A stretch of DNA of 64,000 nt from Euonymus europaeus (GCA_963580455.1 OY756966.1:24555001-24619000); one strand, 5' to 3'. Numbered from the stretch's first letter, positions 34,065 to 45,695 are shown. Notes: generated by a model not told the origin, from the sequence alone. Program-made: numbers and translations.

Positions 34065-37000
34065 ATGGTTTCAAAAAATGAGTTGGATCAGCAGATGGCA
34101 TCAATACGTGATTCCATGGCAGAAATGAAAGGTATGTTGGAAGAATCAATTGAAAATAGGGTGGCCCAATCTGTTCAACAATCTATGGCTGCTATGATGG
34201 AGCAGTTACGTGAATTAGGGCTGCATCGACCCCCTCAAATACCACCTGAACCACCAATATTACCTCCAGTACAGCAAAATCATGGTGAGCGAATGGATCT
34301 GGAATTTACTCATAGAGGACCACGATTGGACTTTCCAAGATTTTCTGGTGAGGATTTCAATCTTTGGCTTATAAAAGCTGATCAATATTTTGGATATTAT
34401 CAAACACCTTTACCTAATAGAGTACGCATGGCTTCCTTTTACTTTGAGGGACCTGCTATGATGTGGTATCAGCACTTAATTCTCTCTAGTAGAATTAATT
34501 CTTTTGCTGAATTAGAGGTTGCCATGAGGAATAGATTTTGTCCGACAGAAGAGCCTAATCCCATGGAAGAATTAATGGCAATACGGCAAGAAACATCAGT
34601 GGAGGATTATAAGATTAAGTTTGAAATGGTGATTGTCAAATTATATGACTTACCTGAGCAATACAAGATCAGTTCCTTCTTGGGGGGTTTAAAAGAAGAA
34701 ATTAAGGAAGCTGTGAGAGTCATGAATCCAAGGACTCTTTTAGATGCTTTTAAGTTTGCTAGTAGGCAAGAACGAAGTTTCTTGACTACCAAGAAAGCTT
34801 TACAATCTGTGGTGGGTGACATTAAGAGTACAGTACTGCCAAAACAACCAATTCCTTTGAATCAAACCAATTCCCTTACTTTTCAGAATCCACGTCCAAA
34901 ACCTTTGTCTGTTCAAAGAATTACACCACAGCAAATACAGGAAAAGAAAGATAAAGGTTTGTGTTTTAAGTGTGATGGGAAATGGGGTCCTGGACATAAA
35001 TGTGCAGTTCCAAGATTATTTTATATTGAGATGGAGGAGGATAATAATGAGGACTTTGTACATCAGGTTTATGCTTTAGGGGGATCTTTTGAGGGAACAT
35101 CTTCTGTTCAGATTGGGGATGACATGATTAATCCTTTTGCAATGGACCAGCAAGATCAGTCTAGTAGTTCTCCAGTAGTTTCTTTATATGCCATGACTGG
35201 AATTTTTGGCCCAAAGACGATGAGATTGAGAGGAGTTATTGGAAGAGTTTCTTTACTCATCATGGTGGACAGTGGTTCTACCCACAATTTTTTGAATGTC
35301 CAATCTGCCAACAGGTTGGGGGTGAATGTGGCTTCAATACAGGAAAAACAAAGATCTTCTCCTGTAAAAATAGCAAATGGTGAATTGATGAACTGTTATG
35401 GAAGAACTGGACTGCTATCTTTGGGTTGTCAAGGATATGTATTCCAAATTGAATGTTATACAGTTGATTTGGGAGAATATGATTTGATTTTGGGTGTTGA
35501 ATGGCTTAAGAATCTTGGTGACATTAGTTGGAATTTCAAAGCTTTAACTATGTCTTTTATGTGGAATGGCCAAGATTGTGTTTTGCAAGGCATAACTCCT
35601 TTCCAAGAGACATTTGTTTCTATTACTAACAATGAGGAGTTGGTACCTTATGTTACCTCAGAGATGTTATGTCAGACAGCAATCATTTCTCAGACAGTGG
35701 TTTCTCCTGTGTCTGTTCAGGATATTCAAAGTGTTTTAGATCAGTACAAAGATGTGTTTGCTGAGCCTAAGGGTTTACCTCCTACCAGACTTCATGATCA
35801 TCGAATTGTGTTGAAAGAGGGGACAAATCCAATCAATTTGAAACCCTATAGATATCCTCATTCTCAAAAGACTGAGATAGACAAGATTGTTTCTGAATTA
35901 TTGGGCAATGGAGTAATCAGACCCAGTTTAAGTCCATATTCTAGTCCAGTTTTGTTGGTGAAAAAAGCTGATAATACATGGAGGATGTGCATTGATTACA
36001 GGGCTTTGAATAAGGCCACAGTCAAGGACAAGTTTCCTATACCTGTCATTGAGGAATTATTAGATGAACTTTATGGGGCAGAAGTATTTTCAAAACTTGA
36101 TCTGAGATCTGGATACCACCAAATCAGAATGTATGCTCCTGATATTGAAAAGACTGCCTTTAGAACACATGAGGGACATTTTGAATTTTTAGTGATGCCT
36201 TTTGGCCTCACCAATGCTCCATCTACATTCCAGAGTTTGATGAATGAAGTCTTTAAGCGATACTTAAGGAAGTTTATCTTGGTTTTTTTTGATGACATTT
36301 TAGTTTACAGCAAGACTATGACAGATCATGTGCAACACTTGACAGCAACTTTAGAACTGCTGAGAAACAACAATTTGTTTGCCAAAATGACAAAATGTCA
36401 ATTTGCAGCATCTGAAGTTTCTTATTTAGGCCACTTGGTGGGGAAGGAAGGGGTTAAGGCTGATCCTAATAAAGTAGTTGCAATGACCAATTGGCCTACT
36501 CCTTCAACTGTGAAGGCCTTGAGAGGGTTTTTGGGCTTGTGTGGCTATTATAGAAAGTTTATACAGCACTATGCTTCTCTTGTTATGCCACTCAATAAAC
36601 TATTACAGAAAGATGGATTCCATTGGACTGAGGAATCTGATAAGGCCTTCGAGTCTTTGAAAAGGGTAATGGCTGCACCACCAGTGCTCACTCTACCTGA
36701 TTTTGGTGACATATTTTACATAGAGTGTGATGCCTGTGGTAGTGGGATTGGGGCTGTTCTTTTGCAGAGAGAACATCCCTTGGCTTTCTTCAGTGCTGCT
36801 TTGAAAGGGAAATCATTGTTATATTCTTCATATGAGAAGGAGTTTTTGGCTTTAGTGTCTGCCATACAGAAATGGAGGCCATACCTGTTGGGCCATTATT
36901 TCATTGTAAGGACAGATCATTTTAGTCTCAAATATCTTCTTGAACAGAAGATTGGGACTATTTTTCAACAGAAATGGATGGTGAAACTGTTGGGTTATGA

Positions 37001-38645
37001 TTTCTCTATTGAGTACAGAAGAGGAAATACCAACTTGGTGGCTGATGCACTCTCTAGACAGTTTGAGCAGGATCATAAGCAACCTATATTCTCAGAAGCA
37101 GCTGAGGTTGATACTGGAAGTTTGGAACCTGTTGTTAATGCAATGGAGGATTTACAGAAGACTCTTCAAAATGGTGTTAACTGCATGGCTATATCTGCAC
37201 CATCTCTTAATTTCTTTGCTGAGGTCAAACAAACTTATGAGAATGATGCAGCTGTTCAACTCGTGCTGGCCAAATTCCTACCTGGAACTACTACTGTGGA
37301 AAAATATAGCTTGGTTGAGGGGTTACTGTATTACAAAAATAGGCTCTATATTGGGAACTGTCCTAATATTATTGCCCAGATTTTGGAGCATGTCCATTCA
37401 TCTCCTGTAGCAGGACATACTGGTTTCAAGAAAACTTACCAAAGGGTAAAGAGAGATTTCTTCTGGAAAGGTCTTAAAAAAAATGTTAAGGACTATGTCA
37501 AAAATTGTGAGATTTGTCAGACAACCAAGTACATAAACACCTTGCCAGCAGGACTATTACAACCATTGGCTATTCCACAGAAGGTGTGGACTGATGTGAG
37601 CTTAGATTTTATTGATGGTCTTCCATTCTCATTTGGGAAGTCTGTAATTCTGGTTGTAGTTGATAGAATGTCTAAATATGCACATTTTTTGCCACTTTCA
37701 CATCCATATACTGCTGCATCAGTGGCCCAAATTTACATGGACAATGTGTTTAAATTGCATGGCCTTCCCCAGAGGATTGTTTCTGACAGAGATGCTGTAT
37801 TTACTAGTGCATTTTGGCAGCATTTGTGGAAGTTTCAGGGAACCAAGCTCAATATGTCCACTGCTTATCATCCTCAGTCTGATGGACAGACTGAGGCAGT
37901 GAACAAAGCTCTTGAGCAATATTTGAGGGCTTACACAGGTCAACATCCAAAGGAGTGGGTGAAATGGATACCCTTGGCAGAATTTTGTTATAATACTACT
38001 TGGCATTCGAGTATGAGAATGACTCCTTTTGAAGTTTTATATGGAATTGCACCTCCTGGCATTTGTGACTATGTACCTGGTACCACAGCAGTGGCTAGTG
38101 TGGATTCACATTTACAAAGTAGAGCAGCTGTGTTTGAATTACTACAAAGTAATTTGGCGAGGAGTCAGGCTGCCATGAAATATTATGCTGACAAAAAGAG
38201 GACGTTTATGAGCTTTGAGGTAGGAGATTTAGTGTATGTCAAACTCCAACCATATCGACAGGTTTCTGTGGCTCAGAGAAGGAATTTAAAATTGTCTCAT
38301 AGATATTTTGGACCTTATCTCATCCAGAAGAGAGTAGGCACTGTTGCTTATCAATTGCAATTACCACAGGGTGCTAAGATACATGATGTTTTTCATATCA
38401 GTCAACTTAAGAGACATGTGGGTCCTGCTATCGCAGTGTCCTCTACTTTGCCTTCTGTTGATTTGCAGGGTCAGTTACTTCCTCAACCTGAAGAAATATT
38501 GGATAGAAGGTTGGTGAAAAAGAATGGAGTGGCTGCTGCTGACTTGCTAGTTAAATGGCAGGGTCAAGATGCATCTGATGCAACATGGGTGGCATATACT
38601 CAATTCATGGAGCAATATCCTGAGTTGTTAGGGAAATTGTTTTAG
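34065..38645 (+). CDS. Chromovirus gag-pol polyprotein
   Basis: One uninterrupted frame of 1526 residues from the ATG at 34065. An upstream in-frame Met at 33978 lies inside the LTR and is unlikely to be used. Domain order: gag (about 90-260), CCHC zinc knuckle CFKCDGKWGPGHKC near 300, aspartic protease with VDSGSTHNF near 402, reverse transcriptase with LDLRSGYHQI and FFDDILVYS near 741, RNase H with ECDACGSGIGAVLL near 887, integrase zinc finger (HTGF ... CEICQ, about 1115-1150), integrase core with WTDVSLDF, SDRDAVF and YHPQSDGQTEAVN (about 1175-1280), and a C-terminal chromodomain-like segment (LVKWQGQDASDATWV, about 1480-1510). The order RT-RNaseH-integrase with a terminal chromodomain defines chromoviruses, whose chromodomain guides insertion into certain chromatin. 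Confidence 0.96.
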   Translation: MVSKNELDQQMASIRDSMAEMKGMLEESIENRVAQSVQQSMAAMMEQLRELGLHRPPQIPPEPPILPPVQQNHGERMDLEFTHRGPRLDFPRFSGEDFNLWLIKADQYFGYYQTPLPNRVRMASFYFEGPAMMWYQHLILSSRINSFAELEVAMRNRFCPTEEPNPMEELMAIRQETSVEDYKIKFEMVIVKLYDLPEQYKISSFLGGLKEEIKEAVRVMNPRTLLDAFKFASRQERSFLTTKKALQSVVGDIKSTVLPKQPIPLNQTNSLTFQNPRPKPLSVQRITPQQIQEKKDKGLCFKCDGKWGPGHKCAVPRLFYIEMEEDNNEDFVHQVYALGGSFEGTSSVQIGDDMINPFAMDQQDQSSSSPVVSLYAMTGIFGPKTMRLRGVIGRVSLLIMVDSGSTHNFLNVQSANRLGVNVASIQEKQRSSPVKIANGELMNCYGRTGLLSLGCQGYVFQIECYTVDLGEYDLILGVEWLKNLGDISWNFKALTMSFMWNGQDCVLQGITPFQETFVSITNNEELVPYVTSEMLCQTAIISQTVVSPVSVQDIQSVLDQYKDVFAEPKGLPPTRLHDHRIVLKEGTNPINLKPYRYPHSQKTEIDKIVSELLGNGVIRPSLSPYSSPVLLVKKADNTWRMCIDYRALNKATVKDKFPIPVIEELLDELYGAEVFSKLDLRSGYHQIRMYAPDIEKTAFRTHEGHFEFLVMPFGLTNAPSTFQSLMNEVFKRYLRKFILVFFDDILVYSKTMTDHVQHLTATLELLRNNNLFAKMTKCQFAASEVSYLGHLVGKEGVKADPNKVVAMTNWPTPSTVKALRGFLGLCGYYRKFIQHYASLVMPLNKLLQKDGFHWTEESDKAFESLKRVMAAPPVLTLPDFGDIFYIECDACGSGIGAVLLQREHPLAFFSAALKGKSLLYSSYEKEFLALVSAIQKWRPYLLGHYFIVRTDHFSLKYLLEQKIGTIFQQKWMVKLLGYDFSIEYRRGNTNLVADALSRQFEQDHKQPIFSEAAEVDTGSLEPVVNAMEDLQKTLQNGVNCMAISAPSLNFFAEVKQTYENDAAVQLVLAKFLPGTTTVEKYSLVEGLLYYKNRLYIGNCPNIIAQILEHVHSSPVAGHTGFKKTYQRVKRDFFWKGLKKNVKDYVKNCEICQTTKYINTLPAGLLQPLAIPQKVWTDVSLDFIDGLPFSFGKSVILVVVDRMSKYAHFLPLSHPYTAASVAQIYMDNVFKLHGLPQRIVSDRDAVFTSAFWQHLWKFQGTKLNMSTAYHPQSDGQTEAVNKALEQYLRAYTGQHPKEWVKWIPLAEFCYNTTWHSSMRMTPFEVLYGIAPPGICDYVPGTTAVASVDSHLQSRAAVFELLQSNLARSQAAMKYYADKKRTFMSFEVGDLVYVKLQPYRQVSVAQRRNLKLSHRYFGPYLIQKRVGTVAYQLQLPQGAKIHDVFHISQLKRHVGPAIAVSSTLPSVDLQGQLLPQPEEILDRRLVKKNGVAAADLLVKWQGQDASDATWVAYTQFMEQYPELLGKLF

Positions 38646-38664
38646 ATCAGAAGAGGAATGTGGA

Positions 38665-38683
38665 TCTTTGAGTGGGATGGCGT
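38665..38683 (+). promoter_or_regulatory. Probable polypurine tract
   Basis: TTTGAGTGGGATGGCGT-type purine-rich sequence ends directly at the 3' LTR start at 38684. It is a weak match but in the correct place. Confidence 0.5.
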
Positions 38684-39095
38684 TGTCAGGAACCCTCGAA
38701 GAATTCCTTCTGTTATTCATGCAGTTATTCCACGTGGAGCTGGAATCTTGTTCAGCAAGTTATTTCACCTGCTTGCTGGAGTTTGTTGGAGTTAGTTACA
38801 ATTTAGTCTACGTGGAGTCTTCTTATTGGGGAGCTAATAGCATGGCCTGTTTTGTTAATATTACTATAAAAAGAAGGTCGGTGGGGGGATGATCACTGAG
38901 TCTTTGCGTAAGCTTCTGTATTGTTCTTTACATTTCTTAGAGAGATTTAGCCCAGCTGCGACTGGTTTGCTCTCATTCTTCTTCTTGTTCTTGTTACCCA
39001 AACTCTTCAATAAAAGCTTAGTATCTTCTTTCTTGTGACTGGTTCTATTGTGTTTGTCTATATTGAATTCTTGTTGGATACTTGAAGTTCTGACA
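38684..39095 (+). repeat. 3' LTR of the chromovirus
   Basis: Identical to the 5' LTR except for one missing G in a run of G near 38882-38888. Confidence 0.96.
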
Positions 39096-39100
39096 GAATC

Positions 39101-39655
39101 TCCCCATAATCATATGAAGCAAACTACAAAATAAAGTCTCTGCAATATCTTTAACATTTTCAATGCGTTTCTCTAGCACATGACCAAACGAGACAAAAGG
39201 TTCATTAGCAAGGGAAGCTAACCTCCATTGGAATGATAAGCTAAGCTTGGTCCCCAATTTAACACAATCCCTTCCTTTCAGTTTATGGACTGCCTTTTAT
39301 CTATATAGCTATCCATCCTTTCTCATTACATTTCAAGAAAGAAAAAAATGGAGTTTGTGGCAAAAAAAAAAATTACAATGAAATAGTGGATATCATGTTC
39401 ATGTATAAATGCGTGTCATTGTCAATTGCTTTCGGGCCAAGCAAATAATGAATTCAAAGATCACCACCAGTAGTCTTGGGTTTTGGATTGCATATTTTAT
39501 TTTTATTTTATTTTTGGGTTTTGGATTGCATATATATATATATCATTCAAATAATTAAATTAATTTGTTGTGGTTGTGAGAATTATTTTGAATGACAAAA
39601 TGTAATCTCATCATTTTTAGTTTGTTTGTTTATAAAACATCACCATATATATAAG
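39101..39655. other. Region right of the chromovirus
   Basis: On the minus strand a frame open from about 39296 continues across the chromovirus insertion point into 33607-33431 (see findings). The rest is AT-rich without recognisable features. Confidence 0.4.
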
Positions 39656-40391
39656 GGTGAGGCTATCTGTACCCTTTTATCAGTTTCACCTCATTATTGA
39701 CAAAACTCCAATTAAAAATAGACAAAAACTAAAGACTGCTCATTTTCAATTTTTAAAATGAAAAACAATTTTTCCCGGTCTCACCCTGGTCGTCGTCTTC
39801 TTCCTCACTTCCTCCATTTTTGTCTGTCTTCACTTTCTCCATCTTTTCTGCATCTTCTTCCCACCTATATTCTTCATTCCATCAAAATTTCAACAATTCA
39901 ATGCCCCATCATCGGTTAGAACCCCCTATTCCTCTTCATACTACCAAATTTTGAGCTATTTCAACATAGATGACTTGCAAGGGAATCCAAACCCGCTTGT
40001 TGCGTATGAGAAAATGCAGAGAAAGAGAGACGAATTTGAGAGTTTCAATCAAAGCTTCGATATGGGATGGCTTAGTCAAAGGAGCATTCAAGTACGTACG
40101 CACGCACAAGCGAGGAGAACTAATCAGTCAAGTCAGTGGCACCAATTAAAGTCAACTATTTTTGGGTTCATCTCTTCCAGAGTGGGATAGGAGGAGGAAT
40201 AGAGATCGGAAGAAAAGCAGGCCTGAAGATCTGAAGTCTCCGATCTAAACCAAAATCAGAAATCCTAGAAGGACTGGAGAGAGATGAAACAGAGTTGAGA
40301 GGTTAGACCGGTTTATGAGTGTTTTGAGATTGATTTTTTTTAATGTTTTTGAGATGAGATCGGTAAAAATTGAGGTGTAGATATCCCCACC
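39656..40391. mobile_element. Possible non-autonomous DNA transposon
   Basis: The left end GGTGAGGCTATCTGTACC and the reverse complement of the right end GGTGGGGATATCTACACC match at 14 of 18 positions. CCGGTCT near 39777 and AGACCGG near 40303 are a second inverted pair. No clear target duplication is visible. A short open frame inside (39951-40190) is not recognisable. Confidence 0.45.
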
Positions 40392-41117
40392 ATATTCGTA
40401 ATATCAAATGCAAAATATATTGCAAAAAACAAGTGACCTCTACTCCAAGTAGAGTTAATATATAGTAATTTGCCTTCATTTTTTTTTTAACAAAGATGTT
40501 TATGTTTATTCGTCAGAAGAGGGTCGGTATCCCTTCAATTCCATGCCTCGATAATGTAGAAATTGAGAGGTGTCCTTCATTATTGACAGGGAACACACTC
40601 ATGCATGCATATGTTAATTGAGGGAGACTGGGTTATGTAGTGCTTGTAATAATCATCCCAATTCACCCACTTATTTTATTTTGGAGATCGCATCCTAATC
40701 AAATCATATCCAGTGATAGATGAAGTTTACTGAAATTTAAAATAAAGTTTCGATTGGAGCTAAAGAAGCCAAAGCAGTCCGCGTCTAGCATAAAGTAAAA
40801 AGGAAGAAAAAAAACTCAATCTAGGTTTCGTAAACGACTTCATTACACTATAGTTTTTCCCAAGTTTGACAAATATTTTGAATATGTAAAAGTTGATCCT
40901 TCAGCCAAGTCAGTTAAATCTAATCACAATATTTGGTGGCGACAAGAGGGTTGGAGTGAATCCAGCAGTAAAAAGAAGGGAACCGACTACTCTTTCCACG
41001 ACAGATGAAAGGGAAGTCCAAAGATATGGAGACAAAAAGGAACGCCACCCAATGCTCTTTTATAAATTACTCCAGTAATTGCGTGTTTTCAGGGAACTAA
41101 TAAGGCCTTTATTTTTT
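40392..41117. other. Non-coding region
   Basis: I see no gene, RNA or repeat beyond poly-T and AT-rich runs. Confidence 0.4.
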
Positions 41118-41133
41118 ATGCCTTTTTGTTTTT

Positions 41134-41460
41134 TGTTTTTTGTTTTTTTGATAAGAAGCTCCATTTGTATTGCTCAGGAAAAGCATCCGTCATTACAATA
41201 CTAGAAATCAAAGGAGGATATTCCTCAGCTAAATACAGATCAAGAGCACAATTCAAAGCAAGTTTAGCAAGAGCATGTGCAGCTCTATTAGCTTGTCTAT
41301 GCACGTGAGCCACCTGGATAGAAGACCACCGAGCAAGAGAGCTCCTAATATCCACAATTATGGCACCACATTGAAGATAACAAGGAGAGCTTGAGTTAAC
41401 GTGGGAGACCACAGTTGTCGAATCAGTCTCAATGGATATCTCTACATATCCCAAGTCAAT
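41134..41460 (-). mobile_element. 5'-truncated LINE insertion carrying an RNase H-like tail
   Basis: On the minus strand the segment encodes EIETDSTTVVSHVNSSS-like sequence and HVHRQANRAAHALAKLAL, the hallmark C-terminus of the RNase H-like domain found at the end of plant LINE polyproteins. It ends in an A-rich tail (CAAAAAAACAAAAAACAAA type). A 16-base direct repeat, ATGCCTTTTTGTTTTT, flanks it at 41118-41133 and 41461-41476. Truncated 5' end, A-rich 3' tail and a long target duplication are the signature of target-primed reverse transcription. A host gene of the RNase H-like family copied by LINE machinery is an alternative source. Confidence 0.85.
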
Positions 41461-41939
41461 ATGCCTTTTTGTTTTTAATCTAAGAGTTTTCTACTTTTAA
41501 CTTTTAGAGTGAAGAACAGGTTTGAAGAAAATTAATGCTGGACAATAAATAAACACATAAACAAAGTATTAATTTCTAATTCTCATTATCCCTGTTAATT
41601 TATTTTACTATATATGCAGTGATTAGCGAGTGATGTATAATGATCTCTTTGCATTATTATCATTACTAGGTTAGTGCCCGGGCTTCGCCCCGAGGCAGTT
41701 TTTTTAAGAAATAAAAAAACATAAGAGATACGTACCTGCTATTGTCTTTAAAATGTAATTATATTAAATAAAATCCGTAATTATAACAAATAAAATTGCT
41801 TAAAGTATTTAAAATTTTGTGGATCTCTTTTTTCTGCAAGAGACCTTGTTGCTTGGTTGATTTCTTATCTTTCTCTTCTCCTGCATAATCATTTTTCTCG
41901 TAAGCCTCCAAAGTAAATGAAGGAGAACTCGCGCAGTAT

Positions 41940-42286
41940 TACCTCCAAATACTGTTTGCCACAAATAAACCCTTGAAGGAGAGCAAAAAAAGAGAGACCC
42001 AGTAACAATAAGAGCTAAGATATGTAAGTCGCCGGAAGCATATGAGAAACCAAGCATAAAACACAAAGCACACACTTGGCCGAAACAGAAGAACAAACCA
42101 GGAAGGACAGCAATCACCCGCAGAAAGTTGAAGCACGGATGATAACGAACCCAATCACCCGCATCAAGTCGAAGGAAAAATAGTTTAGTAACTGAGGAAA
42201 GAAATGAAATGAAGCCGCAACCAAAGAGAGGTACCAATCAGATGAAAGAAGAAGCCTTTGATTGCTCAGGAAGCTAAGCAATGGTA
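41940..42286. repeat. Helitron-internal direct repeat, copy A
   Basis: 347 bp, about 95% identical by eye to 45355-45695. It starts TACCTCCAAATACTGTTTGC and ends AGCTAAGCAATGGTA. It is possibly captured host sequence, as its minus-strand frame is not a known Helitron protein. Confidence 0.9.
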
Positions 42287-43071
42287 TTTTGCAATCAGAT
42301 ATATTAATTTAATTGATCACTTACGCACCCATGTAAAATTTTTAAGCCAAACACTGGATATATCAAGTATAGCACGCCTTATGTGCACATCTTTAGCAGT
42401 TGTTTTCAAATCAGTGCATAACAAAATAAATCGCATTGAAATTAATGTATAGTATAGGCATTGGAATATAAATTAAAGGGACTCACAGCTAGTTTCCAAA
42501 GCAGGGGAAAAATTCCAGTTGGATGACAGAGAAGGAATTATACAAATATATCACCTTAAAGGACAACATAATATGGTTGAAATGTATTGATGATATTACA
42601 GTGATGACACATTTTTTATAATACACTTCTACTTGTCCGAAGACCACCAAATTGTAAAAGACTAATACAGGACTCATACTATTGAAATCTGTCCAAAAAA
42701 AAGCTTGACTTAATTATATGGTAAATAGGATAGGAAAAGAATATATTTTTCGCCATATCTTCTCCAGCTAAACCATCTTGTTTAGTCAACTTTGACATGC
42801 TCTTTCTGCAACAAATTATGCACTTCAAGAATCCAAATATTTCATATGCACATACATATGGTTAAATTGTCAATTTATATGTAAAGGTATATACCTCGAA
42901 CCAAAATGGCTGCTGAAATTCCAACACACATTATTGCATCAGCTCTTCATCAACAATACAATTTCCAATTGAATGCTTGAACATATCATGTAATGGAATA
43001 AACCCAGTTCAATCTAACATTCAAAATCAATAAAAAGCATATAAAAGTGAGAACATTTCAAAATCAATCAA

Positions 43072-43097
43072 TATATATATATATATATATATATATT
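43072..43097. repeat. (AT)n microsatellite
   Basis: A pure AT run inside the Helitron. Confidence 0.9.
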
Positions 43098-43606
43098 GAT
43101 GCAAAGCCATCGATCTAAGAATACCTTGGCAGATATCATGTTGTTCCTCTTGGTTGCCTCTCTAATTGCCTTCTGTGCACTTTTCTCTTCTCTTTGTTTA
43201 TCTGATCAAAACTCATAATCCCAAAACAGCCAATAAAAATATCAACGATTGACCACAAAAGCACCCAACACGACAAAGCTGCGACATGGAATATAAGAAC
43301 AAAAAATTCAAAGCAAAAGAGGGTTACCTTGGAGTAATGGATTAAAAATACGATCAAATATTTGGCCTATTAAAGTTTTGACAGCTATTCATGTGAAGAT
43401 AGTTATGAGTGTGTCTGTGTCTGAAGAGTCTTAGAACACAACTTCTGAGTCTGCATTTGTCCTGTTCAATATGCTGCTTTGATAAGGGAGTTTGCTGTAC
43501 ACTCCATGGTAACTTGTACTTAAGCTTTAAAATTGTAAAAGCAGGCTGTTATTATTATTTGTTGTATTTTTTAATTCTTTAAAATGATTGATCTAATAAT
43601 AATTAA

Positions 43607-43954
43607 CTATGCACTACAACATACCTCTGTCCAGCCCATCAAAATTTCTCTGTAGACTATATTTTGAGTTTGTGTGGTTTCTTCCTTCGTTTCCCCATGT
43701 ATAAGAACCCTAAGGCCTTTGTAGCTTGTCACTCTTGAAACTGCAACATATAGTTGTCCATGGGAGAAGACTGGCCTAGGAAAGTATAGCCCTACCTTTT
43801 TCAGTGTTTGTCCTTGACTTTTGTTGATCGTCATTGCATAACATAGTCTTAAAGGGAATTGTCTTCTCCGCAATGTGAAAGGCCATAGCACAAAACTCAT
43901 TAGCAAGCTCAGATTACAATCTACAGGAACAAACGATAATGGGAAGAGCCTCAC
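43607..43954 (-). pseudogene. Helitron PIF1-like helicase, C-terminal remnant
   Basis: The minus-strand frame contains FPLRLCYAMTINKSQGQTL and VFSHGQLYVAVSRVTSYKGL, the last conserved motifs (V and VI) of PIF1-family helicases in plant Helitrons. Full helicase/Rep proteins exceed 1000 residues, whereas only about 110 codons remain, so the upstream helicase motifs and the Rep nuclease are gone. The start is arbitrary. Confidence 0.88.
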
Positions 43955-45354
43955 AAGCTGTGGTCCTTATTGAGTGCTGAATGTAGGCATCTCTGTAAAG
44001 TGGAACCAAATGATCAAATTCAAAGCACATATACGACTAAACTAAGACAAAAGCCAACCAAATATGTAGTTAGATAAAAAAACAAAACTGAAGTCAAAAT
44101 CACCCAAGTTAAAAGATATGGAAAGGGCTTCAAAGAATCCCAGCTACAAGTGCTGTCTTTTTAAGATTTGTAATCCATCTACCATAAGGTTTCCTGAATT
44201 CTTTCAGAACCTTTCTTCAGCTTAGCCTCCTCTTCTTCCTTTCACTCTTTCTTGTATCCTATATTTTATACGCTGAGAAAATCCAAACTGAATGTCAAAA
44301 GAGAGGCATCTCTTTCCCCTTCACAAAACAAAAGATGTTAAAAAGATTTTTAGATTATTAGATATCTTCAAGCACAGAAACACCAGCATAATATATAATC
44401 TATCACTTACGGCCTTGAAAAATCGGAAATTGAAGATAAAATTGAAAAAAACCTTATCATAAATAAAAGTAGTGGCCTAACCTGAGATGCAAACCATAAA
44501 CATGCCAAAATAGAGGCATACATGCAACAACAGTGCAATATTAGCAAGGAAGAGTGAGCTGAAAGTATATACATGTCCAAGTTGCCAAATTAAAAATAAA
44601 AAAATGTAGCAAACAAAGCCATGGCAAAGAACAACTCTCAAAAGGATAGAAAACCCAGCAGCTTTTAAATGTGCTGATATCAAATTATCAAAGGATATAA
44701 AATGCCTGAAGAAAAAAACAAACATGGGAGAAGGTTTTCAGAGGCATTTTATAGAACAAACCATAGATAGAAGTATAGAACACACCTTTTCCAAACTCTC
44801 CACTTTATTTCACTTTTGGGAACTTTCTCTAAAGCAGCATGATAGAAACAACCCTACCCACGCAGCAAAGAAGCTCGAGCCATGGAGAACTCCGATAACC
44901 TGAATTTTAAAAGAAGCCTAGAAATTGGTGGATCAACAGCACAATGGAATACCCAATTAAAAAGAGATCGGAAATTTAATAATTGCAGATGAAGATTTAC
45001 TACAATCAATAGAAAATAAATAGAAACATATATAATCAATGTAAGGCAGCAACAAAAAACATAGATGAATATCGAAGCAATAAAGGATAAAATAAGCTGA
45101 TTAAACAAATAGTTGCACTTCCCAAACAACAAATCAATGAGAGAAAATGCATCTAATCTATGTAACACAGCTGACCCGGTATAAGATAAAGCCTAGTAAG
45201 TTGGCTCAAGTATCCCAATCAACAACGTAAACATAACATTCGCTCAATCTCCCCCTACACTGGTGAGAAAAGCCACAACAGTGAAAATGATACAGCCCAA
45301 AAATAGTAACTAATCAACGGAATAAAAAATTAATGGCCCAAAGGAGTTGCGACT

Positions 45355-45695
45355 TACCTCCAAATACTGTTTGCCACAAATAAACCCTTGAAGGAGAGCA
45401 AAAACAGAGACACCCAGTAAGAGCTAAGATATGTAAGTCGCCGGAAGCATATGAGAAACCAAGCATAAAACACAAAGCGCACACTTGGCCGAAACAGAAG
45501 AACAAACCAGGAAGGACAGCAATCACCCATAGAAAGCTGAAGCACGGATGATAACGAACCCAATCACCCTCATCAATTCGAAGGAAAAATAGTTTAGTAA
45601 CTGAGGAAAGAAATGAAATGAAGCCGCAACCAAAGAGAGGTACCAATCAGATGAAAGAAGAAGCCTTTGATTGCTCAGGAAGCTAAGCAATGGTA
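45355..45695. repeat. Helitron-internal direct repeat, copy B
   Basis: 341 bp matching copy A in the same orientation, near the other end of the Helitron. Confidence 0.9.

Larger units (their letters stand above)
33613..39095 (+). mobile_element. Full-length young Ty3/gypsy chromovirus-type LTR retrotransposon
   Basis: LTRs lie at 33613-34025 (413 bp) and 38684-39095 (412 bp), start TGTCAGGAAC and end GTTCTGACA, and differ only by one G in a G-run. Five-base target duplications GAATC flank the element (33608-33612 and 39096-39100). A primer-binding site and a polypurine tract are present, and the single polyprotein frame is open. The element is 5483 bp. All parts needed for movement appear intact, so it inserted very recently on an evolutionary scale. 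Confidence 0.97.

Noticed and set aside
39951..40190. 79-codon open frame inside the possible transposon
   Set aside because: Begins at TTG rather than ATG, has no recognisable domain, and lies inside a repeat-like segment.
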